The notes: generated from the sequence alone by a model not told the origin. 64,000 nt of DNA from Acetobacter nitrogenifigens DSM 23921 = NBRC 105050 (GCF_000429165.1 NZ_AUBI01000006.1:211561-275560); one strand, 5' to 3'. Counted from the first letter of the stretch, positions 53,126 through 61,906 are shown. Translations and numbers: made by a program.

Positions 53126-53776
53126 GTGGGGGTGGGTGGCGACAGCGCCTCGAGTCCATCGGCGTTTTCTGTTGATCAACTGCCGCGCTGGGGCGACGGG
53201 CGGCGCCTACGCGTCGGCCTGCTGGGCGGCTCGTTTAACCCGGCCCATGAAGGGCACGCGCAAATCGCGCATCGCGCGATCCGCGTCCTTGGACTTGATC
53301 AGGTCTGGCTCATGGTGTCGCCGGGCAATCCTCTGAAACCGACACGTGGTATGGCGCCGCTGGCCGAACGTCTCGCCTCGGCGCAGGCGTTGGCCGACTC
53401 GCCTGCGATCGTCGCCACAGCCATCGAAGCCGGATTGGGAACGCGCTACGCGCTCGATACCGTCAGGCGTCTTCGCATCCGGTTTCCGCATGTGCGTTTC
53501 GTCTGGCTTATGGGCGCCGACGTGTTTGCGGAGCTTCCCCGCTGGAGCCGGTGGCGGGAGTTCGTGCGCAGCGTTCCCATCGCCGTGGCGCCGCGTCCGC
53601 ACAGCAATGTGGCGGCGTTGCGCGGGCGAACCGCCTCTGTTCTGGCCCGATATCGGCTGCCCTCTGGGCAGGTGAGGGCGCTGGCTGAAAAAACCCCGCC
53701 AGTCTGGGCTTTTCTTCCCGGCCAGCAAAACGGTATATCGGCAACAGATCTGAGACGATCGCGAGCGTCGGTCTAG
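53126..53776 (+). CDS. nadD: Nicotinate-nucleotide adenylyltransferase
   Basis: A 216-aa nucleotidyltransferase of NAD synthesis. The N-terminal VGLLGGSFNPAHEGHAQIA contains the T/H-x-G-H motif, WLMGADVFAELPRW is the NMN-specificity segment and GISATDLRRSR near the end replaces the usual ISSTxIR motif. The C-terminus stops right after it, so it is slightly short. GTG 53126 or GTG 53132 could be the start; no ATG lies near. Confidence 0.92.
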   Translation: MGVGGDSASSPSAFSVDQLPRWGDGRRLRVGLLGGSFNPAHEGHAQIAHRAIRVLGLDQVWLMVSPGNPLKPTRGMAPLAERLASAQALADSPAIVATAIEAGLGTRYALDTVRRLRIRFPHVRFVWLMGADVFAELPRWSRWREFVRSVPIAVAPRPHSNVAALRGRTASVLARYRLPSGQVRALAEKTPPVWAFLPGQQNGISATDLRRSRASV

Positions 53777-54018
53777 TCGTCGCTCCGCCCCGCCCCGACT
53801 GCAGATTCTGCGATCAGGACGAGTCGGAGCGGCGAGCAGGCTGCTTGCAGTGGACGTTTTTCGGTTTCACGCCTTACCAGAGACGCCCTTAAACGGGCCG
53901 CCGCCCGACAGGAGATACGGTCATCGCCAGGAAGCCTCCCGCTGATACGGAGCCGAAACGCCGTACTGCAGCAAAGCCCGCCGCAAAGACGGGAGCGCCC
54001 AAAGCGAGTGCGAAGGCG

Positions 54019-54486
54019 GTGGACCCGCGCCTTGCGGAAGCAGTCAAAGCGCCGGGCTCGCCCCGAAAGAAGGCGGCCGCAGCCGGTCCGCGCAAGGATG
54101 CCAAGAAGCGACCGCACGCGCCCGTCGAAGATCTTGAGCGGTACCTGAAGGTCATTGTCGACAGTATCGACGACGACAAGGGCGAGGATATCGTGGTCAT
54201 CGACCTGACTGGTCGCGCGTCGTTCGCCGATCGTATGGTGATCGCAACCGGCCTTGCGGACCGTCAGATCAGCGCGATGTCCCAGCATATCGACCGCAAG
54301 CTGACTGAGGCGGGGCTGAAGCGCATTCTCGTCGAGGGCGCGAACGGTTCCGACTGGGTGCTGATCGACGCGGGCGATATCGTTATTCATCTCTTCAAGG
54401 CTGAGGCGCGGGAGCTTTACGGCCTTGAACGCATGTGGGGCGCGGAACTGGACGATCAGGACGACGGCGCCGTCACCACGCTGTAA
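54019..54486 (+). CDS. rsfS: Ribosome silencing factor RsfS
   Basis: A protein of the RsfS/Iojap family that binds uL14 and blocks subunit joining under starvation. EDLERYLKVIVDSIDDDKGE, IVVIDLTGRASFADRMVIAT, and NGSDWVLIDAGDIVIHLF are conserved, within about residues 35-140. From GTG 54019 the protein has 155 aa with a Lys/Ala/Pro-rich N-terminus. The same frame continues upstream to ~53917 with equally Lys/Ala-rich coding, preceded by AGGAG at ~53909, but with no ATG, GTG or TTG there, so translation may begin at a rare codon (for example ATC 53923). Confidence 0.88.
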   Translation: MDPRLAEAVKAPGSPRKKAAAAGPRKDAKKRPHAPVEDLERYLKVIVDSIDDDKGEDIVVIDLTGRASFADRMVIATGLADRQISAMSQHIDRKLTEAGLKRILVEGANGSDWVLIDAGDIVIHLFKAEARELYGLERMWGAELDDQDDGAVTTL

Positions 54487-54551
54487 GCGAGGGCCGGCCA
54501 TCGCGCGCGACGAAGAGCGCGCAGCGGCGATGGCGTGGCGGGGAAAGTTTG

Positions 54552-55019
54552 ATGCGGCTTATCGCTATCGGGCGCATGAAAGACGCGGCCGACAGGGCGC
54601 TCATGGAGCGATACCTGAAGCGCCTGGCGCCGGCGCTTGATATTGTCGAGCTACCTGACGGGAAGGGCTCACCGGGCGAAATCAAGCGGCGTGAGGGCGA
54701 GGCGCTGCTTGCTGCGTTGCCTGACCGCGCGTTCGTCGTTGCGCTGGATCAGGATGGCAAGACGCCGGACAGCGAAGCGTTCTCGGATATGCTGTCGGGA
54801 TGGCTGCAGCTAGGCCGTCCTCTCTGTTTTCTTATCGGAGGGGCTGAGGGACTCGACGCGCCTGTCGTAGCGCGGGCGGATGCGCTGTTGTCTTTCGGCC
54901 GCTTCACGTGGCCACATATGCTGGTCCGGATCATGCTGACCGAGCAGTTATATCGCGCGCGCGCCATCGCGGCGGGGCATCCCTATCACAGGGCCGGGCG
55001 CCCCGGACGCAGGGCGTGA
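54552..55019 (+). CDS. rlmH: 23S rRNA (pseudouridine-1915-N3)-methyltransferase
   Basis: A 155-aa SPOUT-class methyltransferase that modifies helix 69 of 23S rRNA. RLIAIGRMK at the N-terminus, FLIGGAEGL (S-adenosylmethionine knot) and the C-terminal FTWPHMLVRIMLTEQLYRA, GHPYHR are diagnostic. ATG 54552 follows GGGGAAAG. It is adjacent to rsfS, as in most bacteria. Confidence 0.95.
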   Translation: MRLIAIGRMKDAADRALMERYLKRLAPALDIVELPDGKGSPGEIKRREGEALLAALPDRAFVVALDQDGKTPDSEAFSDMLSGWLQLGRPLCFLIGGAEGLDAPVVARADALLSFGRFTWPHMLVRIMLTEQLYRARAIAAGHPYHRAGRPGRRA

Positions 55020-55067
55020 AGCCCGATTTGCGATCGGTCTGGCGCAGATTGACGGCGCCTCGACCGT

Positions 55068-55430
55068 TTGTTCCCTCCCGAAACGCGACGTTCCGCGCGT
55101 CTTGCGCCCTGTCGTCCCTCGCCCGCCGCCATCGTGGGGCTCGTCGTGTTGATGGCGTTCGGGGTTATCGGACTTCTGGCGTCGTTTCCCTTGTTCTTTG
55201 GCAGCATTTTTCTGTGGGACAATCCGCCGGATAGCGCCATTCCAATTTTGGCCGGGATCGAAGTTCTGGTGACGGCCCTGCCGGTGTTAAGCCTGCTTGT
55301 CATTGTCGGCGTGGTCATGACGTTCCGAAATTATAGTCGGAAGACGGTCATGTGTATGGCTGTGGGTGTGGCGGCGTGGATCGGTTTCACAGGGATTCTG
55401 TTGTTTTTGTCGCCGTTTTGGAGCGCGTGA
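55068..55430 (+). CDS. Small membrane protein, unknown function
   Basis: A 120-aa protein with three predicted membrane helices (AIVGLVVLMAFGVIGLLASF, ILAGIEVLVTALPVLSLLVI, AVGVAAWIGFTGILLFL). I recognise no family. TTG 55068 is a weak start; a GTG at 55016 overlaps the rlmH stop (GTGA) but is in another frame that opens MKPDLRSVWRRLT, so the true N-terminus may be there with a frameshift or sequence error between. Its 3' end overlaps the convergent LysR gene by 44 bp. Confidence 0.5.
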   Translation: MFPPETRRSARLAPCRPSPAAIVGLVVLMAFGVIGLLASFPLFFGSIFLWDNPPDSAIPILAGIEVLVTALPVLSLLVIVGVVMTFRNYSRKTVMCMAVGVAAWIGFTGILLFLSPFWSA

Positions 55431-56343
55431 CGTTTTCGTCCTGACGCTCTGCCCATTCTGCGCTCGCCTCACGCAACGCGGAGACGAAACGGCTGACGAG
55501 CGGCGCATGTTGTCCGCGTAGCACCGCGATCGCGAGCGTCGCCTTGGGGGCGGGCTCCTTGATGGGATGAAACGTCACGCCGCCCGCGTGAATCTGCGAC
55601 AGCGACGCGGGCACGACGGACACGCCCAGCCCGGCGGCCACCAGCGGCACGGTCGCTGCGATCTGCGGCGCCTGCTGGCCGAGGCGCGGCGTGAATCCCG
55701 CCTGCTGGCATGCAGCAAGAATTGCGTCGTGAAAACCGGGCCCCAGTTCGCGAGGGAAGATGATCAGCGGTTCGGACGCGATCATGGACAGCCCGACGGC
55801 GCCGTCGGCTGCATGAGCATGGCCGCTTGGCAGAGCGACGACGGTCGGCTCGTCAAAGAGCGGATAGACGGCCAGTTGCGCGTCATTGGGCACAGGCGGC
55901 CGGACGATCGCGACGTCGACGCGTCGTTCATGCAGCGCCTCTGACAGGGCGGGGGTGTTGCTCTCCTCGAAGGAGACGTCCGCCTCCGGCCATGCTTCGC
56001 GAAAGCGGCGGATGGTCAGCGGAATGAGCGGCAGTAATGGCACGGCTCCGGCGAGTCCGACGCGCAACTGCCCTCGATCGCCACGCGCCAGTCCGCGCGC
56101 CGCCGCAAGAAAATCGCCCTGAAGATCCAGCACGGCGCGCGCCTGCGGTAGCAAAGCGGCGCCGATATCGGTGAGTTTGACGCCCCTTGTCAGGCGTTGA
56201 AACAGGGTGACGCCGAGTTCGTTCTCGAACTGTCGAATCTGTTGGCTGAGAGGCGGCTGTTCCATGCGCAAGGTTGCGGCGGCGCGGGTGAAGCTGCCGT
56301 GGTCCGCAACCGCGACGAAATACCGGAGATGGCGTAGTTCCAT
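55387..56343 (-). CDS. LysR-family transcriptional regulator
   Basis: A 318-aa LysR protein: HTH at residues 1-60 (MELRHLRYFVAVADHGSFTR, RMEQPPLSQQIRQFENELGV) and a substrate-binding domain from about residue 90. Length is normal with a ~15-residue polar tail. It resembles the BenM/CatM-type subgroup (MELRHLRYFVAVA start). No divergent partner is visible since the upstream gene is the terminator end of the CHAP gene; targets are unknown. Confidence 0.9.
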   Translation of the reverse strand: MELRHLRYFVAVADHGSFTRAAATLRMEQPPLSQQIRQFENELGVTLFQRLTRGVKLTDIGAALLPQARAVLDLQGDFLAAARGLARGDRGQLRVGLAGAVPLLPLIPLTIRRFREAWPEADVSFEESNTPALSEALHERRVDVAIVRPPVPNDAQLAVYPLFDEPTVVALPSGHAHAADGAVGLSMIASEPLIIFPRELGPGFHDAILAACQQAGFTPRLGQQAPQIAATVPLVAAGLGVSVVPASLSQIHAGGVTFHPIKEPAPKATLAIAVLRGQHAPLVSRFVSALREASAEWAERQDENVTRSKTATKTTESL

Positions 56344-56562
56344 CGGTAGGTCCTGGATGTGAGATTTCCTGCGTTCCGACCACGCCTCAGCCGGGTAAGG
56401 GCTTCAACAGGTTACCTTGCCGGGAGTCTGTGTTGGTTCAAATTTCTGCGTTTGAAGGGCGGAAGAAACTTTGAATGCCTGGCGTCAGGCGGCGACGACG
56501 CGTTGAGATGATCGTAAAACAAAACGGAGACGTTTGCTCGGTAGCGAGGAGCGAGAGCTTAT

Positions 56563-56592
56563 AAAAAAACGCGCTCTCCGCAGAGAAGCGCG
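56563..56592 (-). terminator. Rho-independent terminator after CHAP gene
   Basis: On the minus strand CGCGCT-T-CTC, loop TGCG and GAGAGCGCG make a 9-bp stem with one bulged base, directly followed by seven T residues. It is the best intrinsic terminator in the window and lies 32 bases after the stop codon. Confidence 0.85.
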
Positions 56593-56624
56593 CCCGGTCA
56601 GTCGCAGTGTGACTGGCGGAAACG

Positions 56625-57374
56625 TCAGTGATGAGCGCGCCGCGTGTAGTGGGCGCGCCGACGCGTAGAATGCGTTGCGTGTCGGGAGACGTAGCCCTCC
56701 TCGATCGTGCCCGTTGTGTCGGTCGCTTCCGCATACTGCTCGACAGCGGTTCCCGCAGGGAGCTGCGCGGGTTCGGCGCTCGCGGTCATCATGTGCGGTG
56801 CGCTGGGGGCTTCGTTCTCGCCGCGCGCATAGATGAAACCATAGGTCGGGTAGATGGAGCCGAAAGTCCCCTCGCGGCCATTCAGTGCAACCCGGACCGC
56901 CGACCAATCATTATCGGGCGACACGTCGACGACGGTGACGTTACGGCTGACGCCGCTCTGGCCCCAGTGGGACTGGTCAATGGTGATGACGCGGCTGTTT
57001 GTTACACCCGTGACGACGGCGACATGACCGAGGGGCATACGGCGAATCGGACGGAAATTCAGAACGCTTCCGGGTTCAGGCGCTGATCCGCGAGCGTAGC
57101 GGCCTTCGGCGTTATACCACCAGTCGCGGGCGTTGCCCGAAAGATCGACGTCGGAGGCGGAGCGCGCGAAAGCGACGCACTGAATGACATGACTGCCACC
57201 GTAGTAATGCCGACCGCCATGATAGTGCGTGGCGGCCAGTCTTACGTGATGATAACCATGGGAGACCGGGTGGCGGACATGAGCGTGCGCTCCATCGGCC
57301 AGTCCGAAGCAGGTGACGAAAAACGAAAGGGCGGCCATGCGGAGACGAGACAGACCCAAGCAACCCATTCGCAT
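56625..57374 (-). CDS. Exported CHAP-domain protein
   Basis: A 249-aa cysteine amidohydrolase/peptidase of the CHAP type. ATG 57374 gives a signal peptide (MRMGCLGLSRLRMAALSFFV, ending near GAHA). The mature start is His-rich (HVRHPVSHGYHHVRLAATHY), followed by the catalytic cysteine in HVIQCVAFARSAS and histidine in PLGHVAVVTGV, then DQSHW. CHAP domains cleave peptidoglycan amide bonds. The C-terminus is Ala/Thr/Arg-rich and His-rich, outside the domain. Such proteins are common and conserved in Acetobacteraceae as probable wall-remodelling enzymes. Confidence 0.8.
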   Translation of the reverse strand: MRMGCLGLSRLRMAALSFFVTCFGLADGAHAHVRHPVSHGYHHVRLAATHYHGGRHYYGGSHVIQCVAFARSASDVDLSGNARDWWYNAEGRYARGSAPEPGSVLNFRPIRRMPLGHVAVVTGVTNSRVITIDQSHWGQSGVSRNVTVVDVSPDNDWSAVRVALNGREGTFGSIYPTYGFIYARGENEAPSAPHMMTASAEPAQLPAGTAVEQYAEATDTTGTIEEGYVSRHATHSTRRRAHYTRRAHH

Positions 57375-57698
57375 ACTCAAACGCCCCGCTTTCTTCCGTG
57401 CTGTTCTCCGTAGCAATTGCAATGCTGACCTGACAAGGTCACACGGCGGCGCAAAAACACAGGAAGATGATTTTGTTCGTTTAACGTATGTTTGTACGTA
57501 GAAATTAGGATTAAATTCCTAAATAAACAATAAAAATCAATGTTTCCCGGCTATTTACGGAATTGCAGCGATTGGTGTGGGGAGTCGCGTCGGGCGTCAG
57601 GCCGTATGATGAATTGTGGCGCGCAGGCCACAATTATGTGCCCGGCAGGTTGCAAAGGCGCAGGTCGGGCAAACGGCCATGTTAACGCAGGCTGATAA
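57375..57698. other. Gene-free stretch with AT-rich promoter region
   Basis: No gene is present. Positions 57475-57560 are AT-rich and include the dyad TTAGGA-N6-TCCTAA (57505-57522), most likely in the promoter of the CHAP gene. Confidence 0.4.
57505..57522. promoter_or_regulatory. Dyad upstream of CHAP gene
   Basis: TTAGGA, the six bases TTAAAT and TCCTAA form a perfect 6-6-6 inverted repeat in an AT-rich stretch about 130 bp upstream of the start codon. Candidate operator. Confidence 0.35.
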
Positions 57699-57730
57699 CC
57701 GTCGCGTTGCCGCGCAGGGCGACGCGACGG
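57699..57730 (-). terminator. Strong GC-rich hairpin after Rid gene
   Basis: CCGTCGCGTTGCC and GGCGACGCGACGG form a 13-bp stem with one G-T pair and a six-base loop, just after the stop of the Rid-family gene. The U-run is missing. Confidence 0.55.
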
Positions 57731-57739
57731 CAGCGTTTC

Positions 57740-58090
57740 TTACTTCGTTGTGGTCAGCATGATTTCGACCAGCATGCGGGGATCCGCCAGAACCGCCTGC
57801 ACGCATGCGCGGGCCGGGGCGCCGCCTTCCGGAAGCCACGCGCTCCAGACGCCGTTGAGGGCTTCGCGGTCAGCGATGTCCTTCAGCCAGATCTGAGCCT
57901 GCAGGATGCGGGTCTTGTCCGTACCGTGCTCTTCGAGGATCGCGTCGAGCTGATCGAGGATGTCTTTGGTCTGAGCCGTAGCGTCCTGTGAAAGGTCACG
58001 GGCGACGACGCCCTGCGTATAGATGAAGCCGTGATACTCGACCGCCTTCGATAGAATGGCGTTGGGTTCGGTGCGGATAATTTTGCTCAT
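57740..58090 (-). CDS. Rid-family protein (RidA-like)
   Basis: A 116-aa protein of the YjgF/YER057c/UK114 family. KAVEYHGFIYTQGVVARD, TKDILDQLDAILEEHGTDK and the active-site arginine in PARACVQAVLADPRMLVEI with the terminal glutamate are conserved. Canonical RidA deaminates reactive 2-aminoacrylate and related imines. The first block has GVVAR instead of the usual GQxP, so this is a subgroup other than archetypal RidA. It stands alone on its strand. Confidence 0.85.
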   Translation of the reverse strand: MSKIIRTEPNAILSKAVEYHGFIYTQGVVARDLSQDATAQTKDILDQLDAILEEHGTDKTRILQAQIWLKDIADREALNGVWSAWLPEGGAPARACVQAVLADPRMLVEIMLTTTK

Positions 58091-58258
58091 GTCGGACTCC
58101 GATAAATTCCCGTCCTGACGCGGGGCGTCGGCCGGACCCTGCTTACATTCCGGTCTGGCGCGGTCAGGTCAATCGTTAACGTTCGGGCTGTTCGTTACGA
58201 TTCATCGCCCGTCCCGTAAAAGGTCGAACCATATCCGTCGGTGATGCTGGCGCGCAGA

Positions 58259-58900
58259 TCATGTCAGTCGGGCAAAGGTTGTGAGCCGTTCCGAGGTATC
58301 GAAATCCGTCAGAACCGAGGCGTCGCCAACAATTCTAAACAGTCTGCGGCTATCGGAATCCGCCGCCAGAGCGTCGAGAATGGCGCGTCCTCCCGTATCG
58401 CCTTCCAGCCTGGACAATGTGTCGAATTGACTGGAGGCCCAGAGCGTCGGATTGCCGCGCCGTCCCTCGTGGACGGGGACGATGGCGTCCGCTCTGGAAC
58501 GACGGAAGGCGGTTATCAGGGCGTCCATGAGTTCGGATTGAACGAGAGGCATGTCTCCCAGACAGATCAACAGTCCGGCGGCGCCCTGATCGTGCGCGAA
58601 TGCGACGCTGGCCCGTACGGACGCAGCCATGCCTTCCGCTGCGTCTGGCACTGTTCCGATGGAAAATTGCGCCGGATGTGGACGCAGGCCCGAAAGCGCG
58701 GATGCGACGACAGAATCTCCGTCCGTGGCGACGAAAAGACGGACGGCGTCGGCATTGCTGGCGACGACCTGTTCCACTGTCCGGCTGATCATGGCGCGCC
58801 CGAGAGCGTCTTGCGCCAGAAGCTTGTGTTGGCTGCCCGTTCGGGAGGATCGTCCAGCTGCGAGAATGGCGGCGACGATCCGTCCCTCCGGCGCAATCAC
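58259..58900 (-). CDS. MocA-like molybdenum-cofactor nucleotidyltransferase
   Basis: A 213-aa MobA/MocA-type enzyme. The N-terminal VAAILAAGRSSRTGSQHKLL is the nucleotide-binding loop, and LICLGDMPLVQ and VHEGRRGNPTLW follow; the family transfers CMP to molybdopterin for xanthine-dehydrogenase-type enzymes. The start overlaps the stop of the XdhC-like gene by 4 bases. No xanthine dehydrogenase or aldehyde oxidase is nearby. Confidence 0.85.
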   Translation of the reverse strand: MIAPEGRIVAAILAAGRSSRTGSQHKLLAQDALGRAMISRTVEQVVASNADAVRLFVATDGDSVVASALSGLRPHPAQFSIGTVPDAAEGMAASVRASVAFAHDQGAAGLLICLGDMPLVQSELMDALITAFRRSRADAIVPVHEGRRGNPTLWASSQFDTLSRLEGDTGGRAILDALAADSDSRRLFRIVGDASVLTDFDTSERLTTFARLT

Positions 58901-59967
58901 CAGCCGGGTTCCAGACTAAGGCGCGCCCCTCGGCGGGTCGCGACGATGTCCGCCATGATCGACAGGGCGATCTCTTCCGCGCCGATTGCGCCGATCGCCA
59001 GGCCCACAGGACCGCGCAAGCGGTTCAGGGCGTCGTCAGGCACGCCGATCTCTGCGAGACGTTTCAGCCGTGAGGACTGAGTCGCTCGCGAGCCCAGAGC
59101 CCCGACATAGAAAGCTGGACTGACCAGCGCCCGCGCCAGCGCCGGATCGTCGAGTTTGGCGTCGTGCGTGAGTGTGACGACCGCCGTCGTGGGGTCGATA
59201 TGCGCATTGTCGAGAGCGTCGTCTGGCCAGTCGGTGAGCAAAGTCTGGCCGGGAAAGCGTTCAGGCGTCGCAAGCCCGGTGCGCGGGTCGATGATGGCCG
59301 CCGTGAAGCCTGCCAGCCGGGCCATCGGGGCGAGGGCTTGTGCGATGTGCACGGCGCCGATGATCAGCAACCTCGGCGGCGGCGCGATGGTCTGTAAGAA
59401 CCATTCCGCATCCGCGCCGTCCGTGACGCGGGCGCAACCTGAACGCGGCGGCTCGGTCAGGGCGCGCAGGATGTCGTCGGGCAGGCTGTTCGGGTTCGGC
59501 CCGTCGACGAGCGCCTGATGCGCGCCGTCGAGTCTGCGGGCGAGGCGCACCGGCCGCCTGTCGCGCAGCGCCGCGGCGATCGCCTTGAGGTCGGCGGCAG
59601 GAAAGGCGCCTTTCTCCTCGCCATCCACCCCGCCGATGGCCTGGACGAACACGTCCAGACGTCCGCCGCACGCCAACCCCACGCCCCACGCGGTTTCGTT
59701 GGACACGCCGTATGTAAGTACGGTCGGAGGGGCTCCACTCATGATCTCCTGGGCGCGCGAGATCACGTCCGCCTCGACGCAACCGCCGCTGACCGAGCCT
59801 TCGACGCGCCCGTCGCCGCATATGGTCATGACGCTGCCGACCGGTCGGGGCGAGCTTCCCCATGTGCCGATGACCGTGGCGACGGCGGCAGGGTGGCCGT
59901 TTTGCGTCCACTGCAGGGCGTGGAGCAGGGGATCGTTGGGCCAGGAGTCTGTCGAAGGATTGGGCAT
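58897..59967 (-). CDS. XdhC/CoxI-family protein
   Basis: A 356-aa molybdenum-cofactor sulfuration/insertion protein. The N-terminal XdhC domain has ATVIGTWGSSPRPVGSVMTI, GSVSGGCVEADVI and ACGGRLDVFVQ; the C-terminal Rossmann-like domain has LLIIGAVHIAQALAPMARLA and VTLTHDAKLDDPAL and GALGSRATQSSRL. It is the partner of the overlapping MocA-like gene and serves a molybdenum hydroxylase encoded elsewhere. Confidence 0.9.
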   Translation of the reverse strand: MPNPSTDSWPNDPLLHALQWTQNGHPAAVATVIGTWGSSPRPVGSVMTICGDGRVEGSVSGGCVEADVISRAQEIMSGAPPTVLTYGVSNETAWGVGLACGGRLDVFVQAIGGVDGEEKGAFPAADLKAIAAALRDRRPVRLARRLDGAHQALVDGPNPNSLPDDILRALTEPPRSGCARVTDGADAEWFLQTIAPPPRLLIIGAVHIAQALAPMARLAGFTAAIIDPRTGLATPERFPGQTLLTDWPDDALDNAHIDPTTAVVTLTHDAKLDDPALARALVSPAFYVGALGSRATQSSRLKRLAEIGVPDDALNRLRGPVGLAIGAIGAEEIALSIMADIVATRRGARLSLEPGW

Positions 59968-60137
59968 CAGATGACTGTATCAGCCGATGCACGGTCCGCA
60001 CACCGTTGGATTTGCGGCGCCGCCCGCGCGTTTCGCTGGGGTTGTCGCGCTACACGATTGGGTTTCCTATCCGCATGCCCCGATATGCGGGGGCGGCGCG
60101 CGTCGCTTGTGGCGCGTTGTGATGAAGGACCGTGATC

Positions 60138-60548
60138 ATGACGAACAGTTTTGACGGAGAGGTCGTTTATATCGTTGCGGATGGCGCGAAGGCGAAGCTG
60201 CTGCGGCACAAGGACGGGGCGTTCTCGGCGATCGAGACGCTTGACGCGCAAAAGGCGGCTGGAACCCCCGGCGTAACGCCGCCTGGCGCGTCGCCTGCAG
60301 ACAGGGCGAAGGACGCGTTCGCCCGCGTCGTGGCGGACCGCCTCAACACGCTGGCGGCGTATGGCGGGGCCCTGGACGGTTTTGTGCTCGCGGCGCCAGC
60401 GGAGGCGTTGCATGAGATCAGGGAGCATCTTTCAAAGCCAGCTCAGGCGAAGATCCTGAAGACGCTGGTCAAGGATCTGGTCAACATTCCGCAGAGCCAG
60501 CTTGCTTCGCACTTCGATATCCCGGAAACCGGCTGGAAATCGGCCTGA
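60138..60548 (+). CDS. Host-attachment-family protein
   Basis: A 136-aa protein of the family named 'protein required for attachment to host cells'. EVVYIVADGAKAKLLRHKDG and LVLAAPAEALHEIR-type segments (FVLAAPAEALHEIREHLSKP) are typical. ATG 60138 follows AGGA with an 8-base spacing; the in-frame GTG 60132 is an alternative. The true function of the family is unclear; it has no signal peptide. Confidence 0.78.
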   Translation: MTNSFDGEVVYIVADGAKAKLLRHKDGAFSAIETLDAQKAAGTPGVTPPGASPADRAKDAFARVVADRLNTLAAYGGALDGFVLAAPAEALHEIREHLSKPAQAKILKTLVKDLVNIPQSQLASHFDIPETGWKSA

Positions 60549-60576
60549 ACCGCAGGCGTCGACCAGGGGAGTATTC

Positions 60577-61245
60577 ATGAGCGATCCGAAGCGTAGACTT
60601 GATGTCGAGGTCATTCCTGTGACGCCGTTGCGACAGAACTGCTCGCTGGTCTGGAACGGGGAGACCCGGCGCGCGCTCGTGATCGATCCCGGCGGAGACG
60701 AGGACGTCATTCTCGAGCGGGTCGCTGCGCATGATCTGACGGTCGAGGCGATATTGTTGACGCATGGGCATCTTGACCATGCCGGCGGTGCGCAAGCGCT
60801 TCGGGATGCGTTGACGAAACGGCAGGGCGCCCCTGTTCCGGTCATAGGACCGGACAAGCGGGATGAGTTCCTTTTGTCCAGCATTGAAGAGAACGCCGCG
60901 CGCTTCGGGTTGTCCGGCATGATCAGCGTGGCGCCCGACCGGTACACGCAGGACGGCGATGTCTTGCCGCTTTTGGGACGGACCTACGAAGTGCTGCACG
61001 TGCCCGGACATACGCCAGGACACGTGGTGTTCTTTGAGCCGCAGGATCGCGTGCTTTTTGCGGGCGACACGCTCTTCAGGGGCACGATCGGGCGCACGGA
61101 TTTTCCGTATGGCGACGGCCCGACGCTGGTGCAGGGCGTGCGGACGAAAATTCTGCCGTTGGGCGACGACGTTCTGGTGCTGCCGGGACACGGCGCGCCG
61201 ACGACCGTCAGGGCCGAGCGTGCGGAAAACCCGTTTCTTCAGTGA
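60577..61245 (+). CDS. MBL-fold hydrolase, glyoxalase II-like
   Basis: A 222-aa metallo-beta-lactamase-fold protein. Metal ligands lie in LTHGHLDHAGG, HVPGHTPGHVVFF, LFAGDTLFRGTIGRTDFPYG and LPGHGAPTTV. The pattern matches the YcbL/glyoxalase II group that hydrolyses thioesters such as S-lactoylglutathione. ATG 60577 (GGGGAG upstream) was preferred over an in-frame extension. It is 28 bp behind the host-attachment-family gene. Confidence 0.9.
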   Translation: MSDPKRRLDVEVIPVTPLRQNCSLVWNGETRRALVIDPGGDEDVILERVAAHDLTVEAILLTHGHLDHAGGAQALRDALTKRQGAPVPVIGPDKRDEFLLSSIEENAARFGLSGMISVAPDRYTQDGDVLPLLGRTYEVLHVPGHTPGHVVFFEPQDRVLFAGDTLFRGTIGRTDFPYGDGPTLVQGVRTKILPLGDDVLVLPGHGAPTTVRAERAENPFLQ

Positions 61246-61375
61246 ATCATTCAGCGCCGGTCTGGCGTGGCCTTTCTGGTCACGCCTTCCCTACACGCCT
61301 TATGTCAGGATATGTCTGGTTTCCTAATATCTGGCCTTACGCCGAGTTTCCGGCAGAATCAGGACGCGTGTCATA

Positions 61376-61900
61376 ATGTCCCATCTTCGTCAGCCCCTGT
61401 TTTTCTCGCCCTTCCGGGGGGCGGCCGTGCTCATTGGGGCGCTGGCGTTATCGGGATTGGCGGTCTCGGGGCACGCCGCAGACGCTGGCGAACCTACTGA
61501 GGCTCAGCCGGAGCTGCCTCGTCAGCCGCTGACGGTCGTCTCGGCAAACGGACAGCACGTGTTCTCGGTTGAACTGGCGAAAACGCCGCGTCAGCAGCAG
61601 GTGGGCGAAATGTTCCGCCCGACCGTGCCTGCTGATCGTGGCATGTTGTTCGTCTGGCCGTATCCGCAGCAGAGCGACATGTGGATGGAGAATACGCTGG
61701 CGTCTCTGGACATCGTGTTCATCGGCGCGGATCACCGCATTCAGGCGATCGCCGAGAACGCTGTGCCCAGAAGTCTTGCGCATATCAGCAGCCATGGCCC
61801 GGTCGTCGCTACGCTTGAGCTTCAGGGCGGCGTGACCGCCAAGGAGGGTATTTCCGTCGGCGACCGTATCGAGGCGGCTGCACTTGGCGGGAAATCGTAA
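61376..61900 (+). CDS. Exported DUF192 protein
   Basis: A 174-aa protein with signal peptide (AAVLIGALALSGLAVSGHAA, cleaved before DAGEP) and a C-terminal DUF192 domain: FSVELAKTPRQQQVGEMFRP, GMLFVWPYPQQSDMWMENTL, and SLDIVFIGADHRIQAI. The family is widespread in alphaproteobacteria and of unknown function. It is followed six bases later by the start of a possible 50-residue gene. Confidence 0.86.
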   Translation: MSHLRQPLFFSPFRGAAVLIGALALSGLAVSGHAADAGEPTEAQPELPRQPLTVVSANGQHVFSVELAKTPRQQQVGEMFRPTVPADRGMLFVWPYPQQSDMWMENTLASLDIVFIGADHRIQAIAENAVPRSLAHISSHGPVVATLELQGGVTAKEGISVGDRIEAAALGGKS

Positions 61901-61906
61901 GGTATC

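Noticed and set aside
56430..56460. GGTTCAAAT considered as a tRNA T-arm
   Set aside because: No acceptor, D or anticodon stem can be folded around it.
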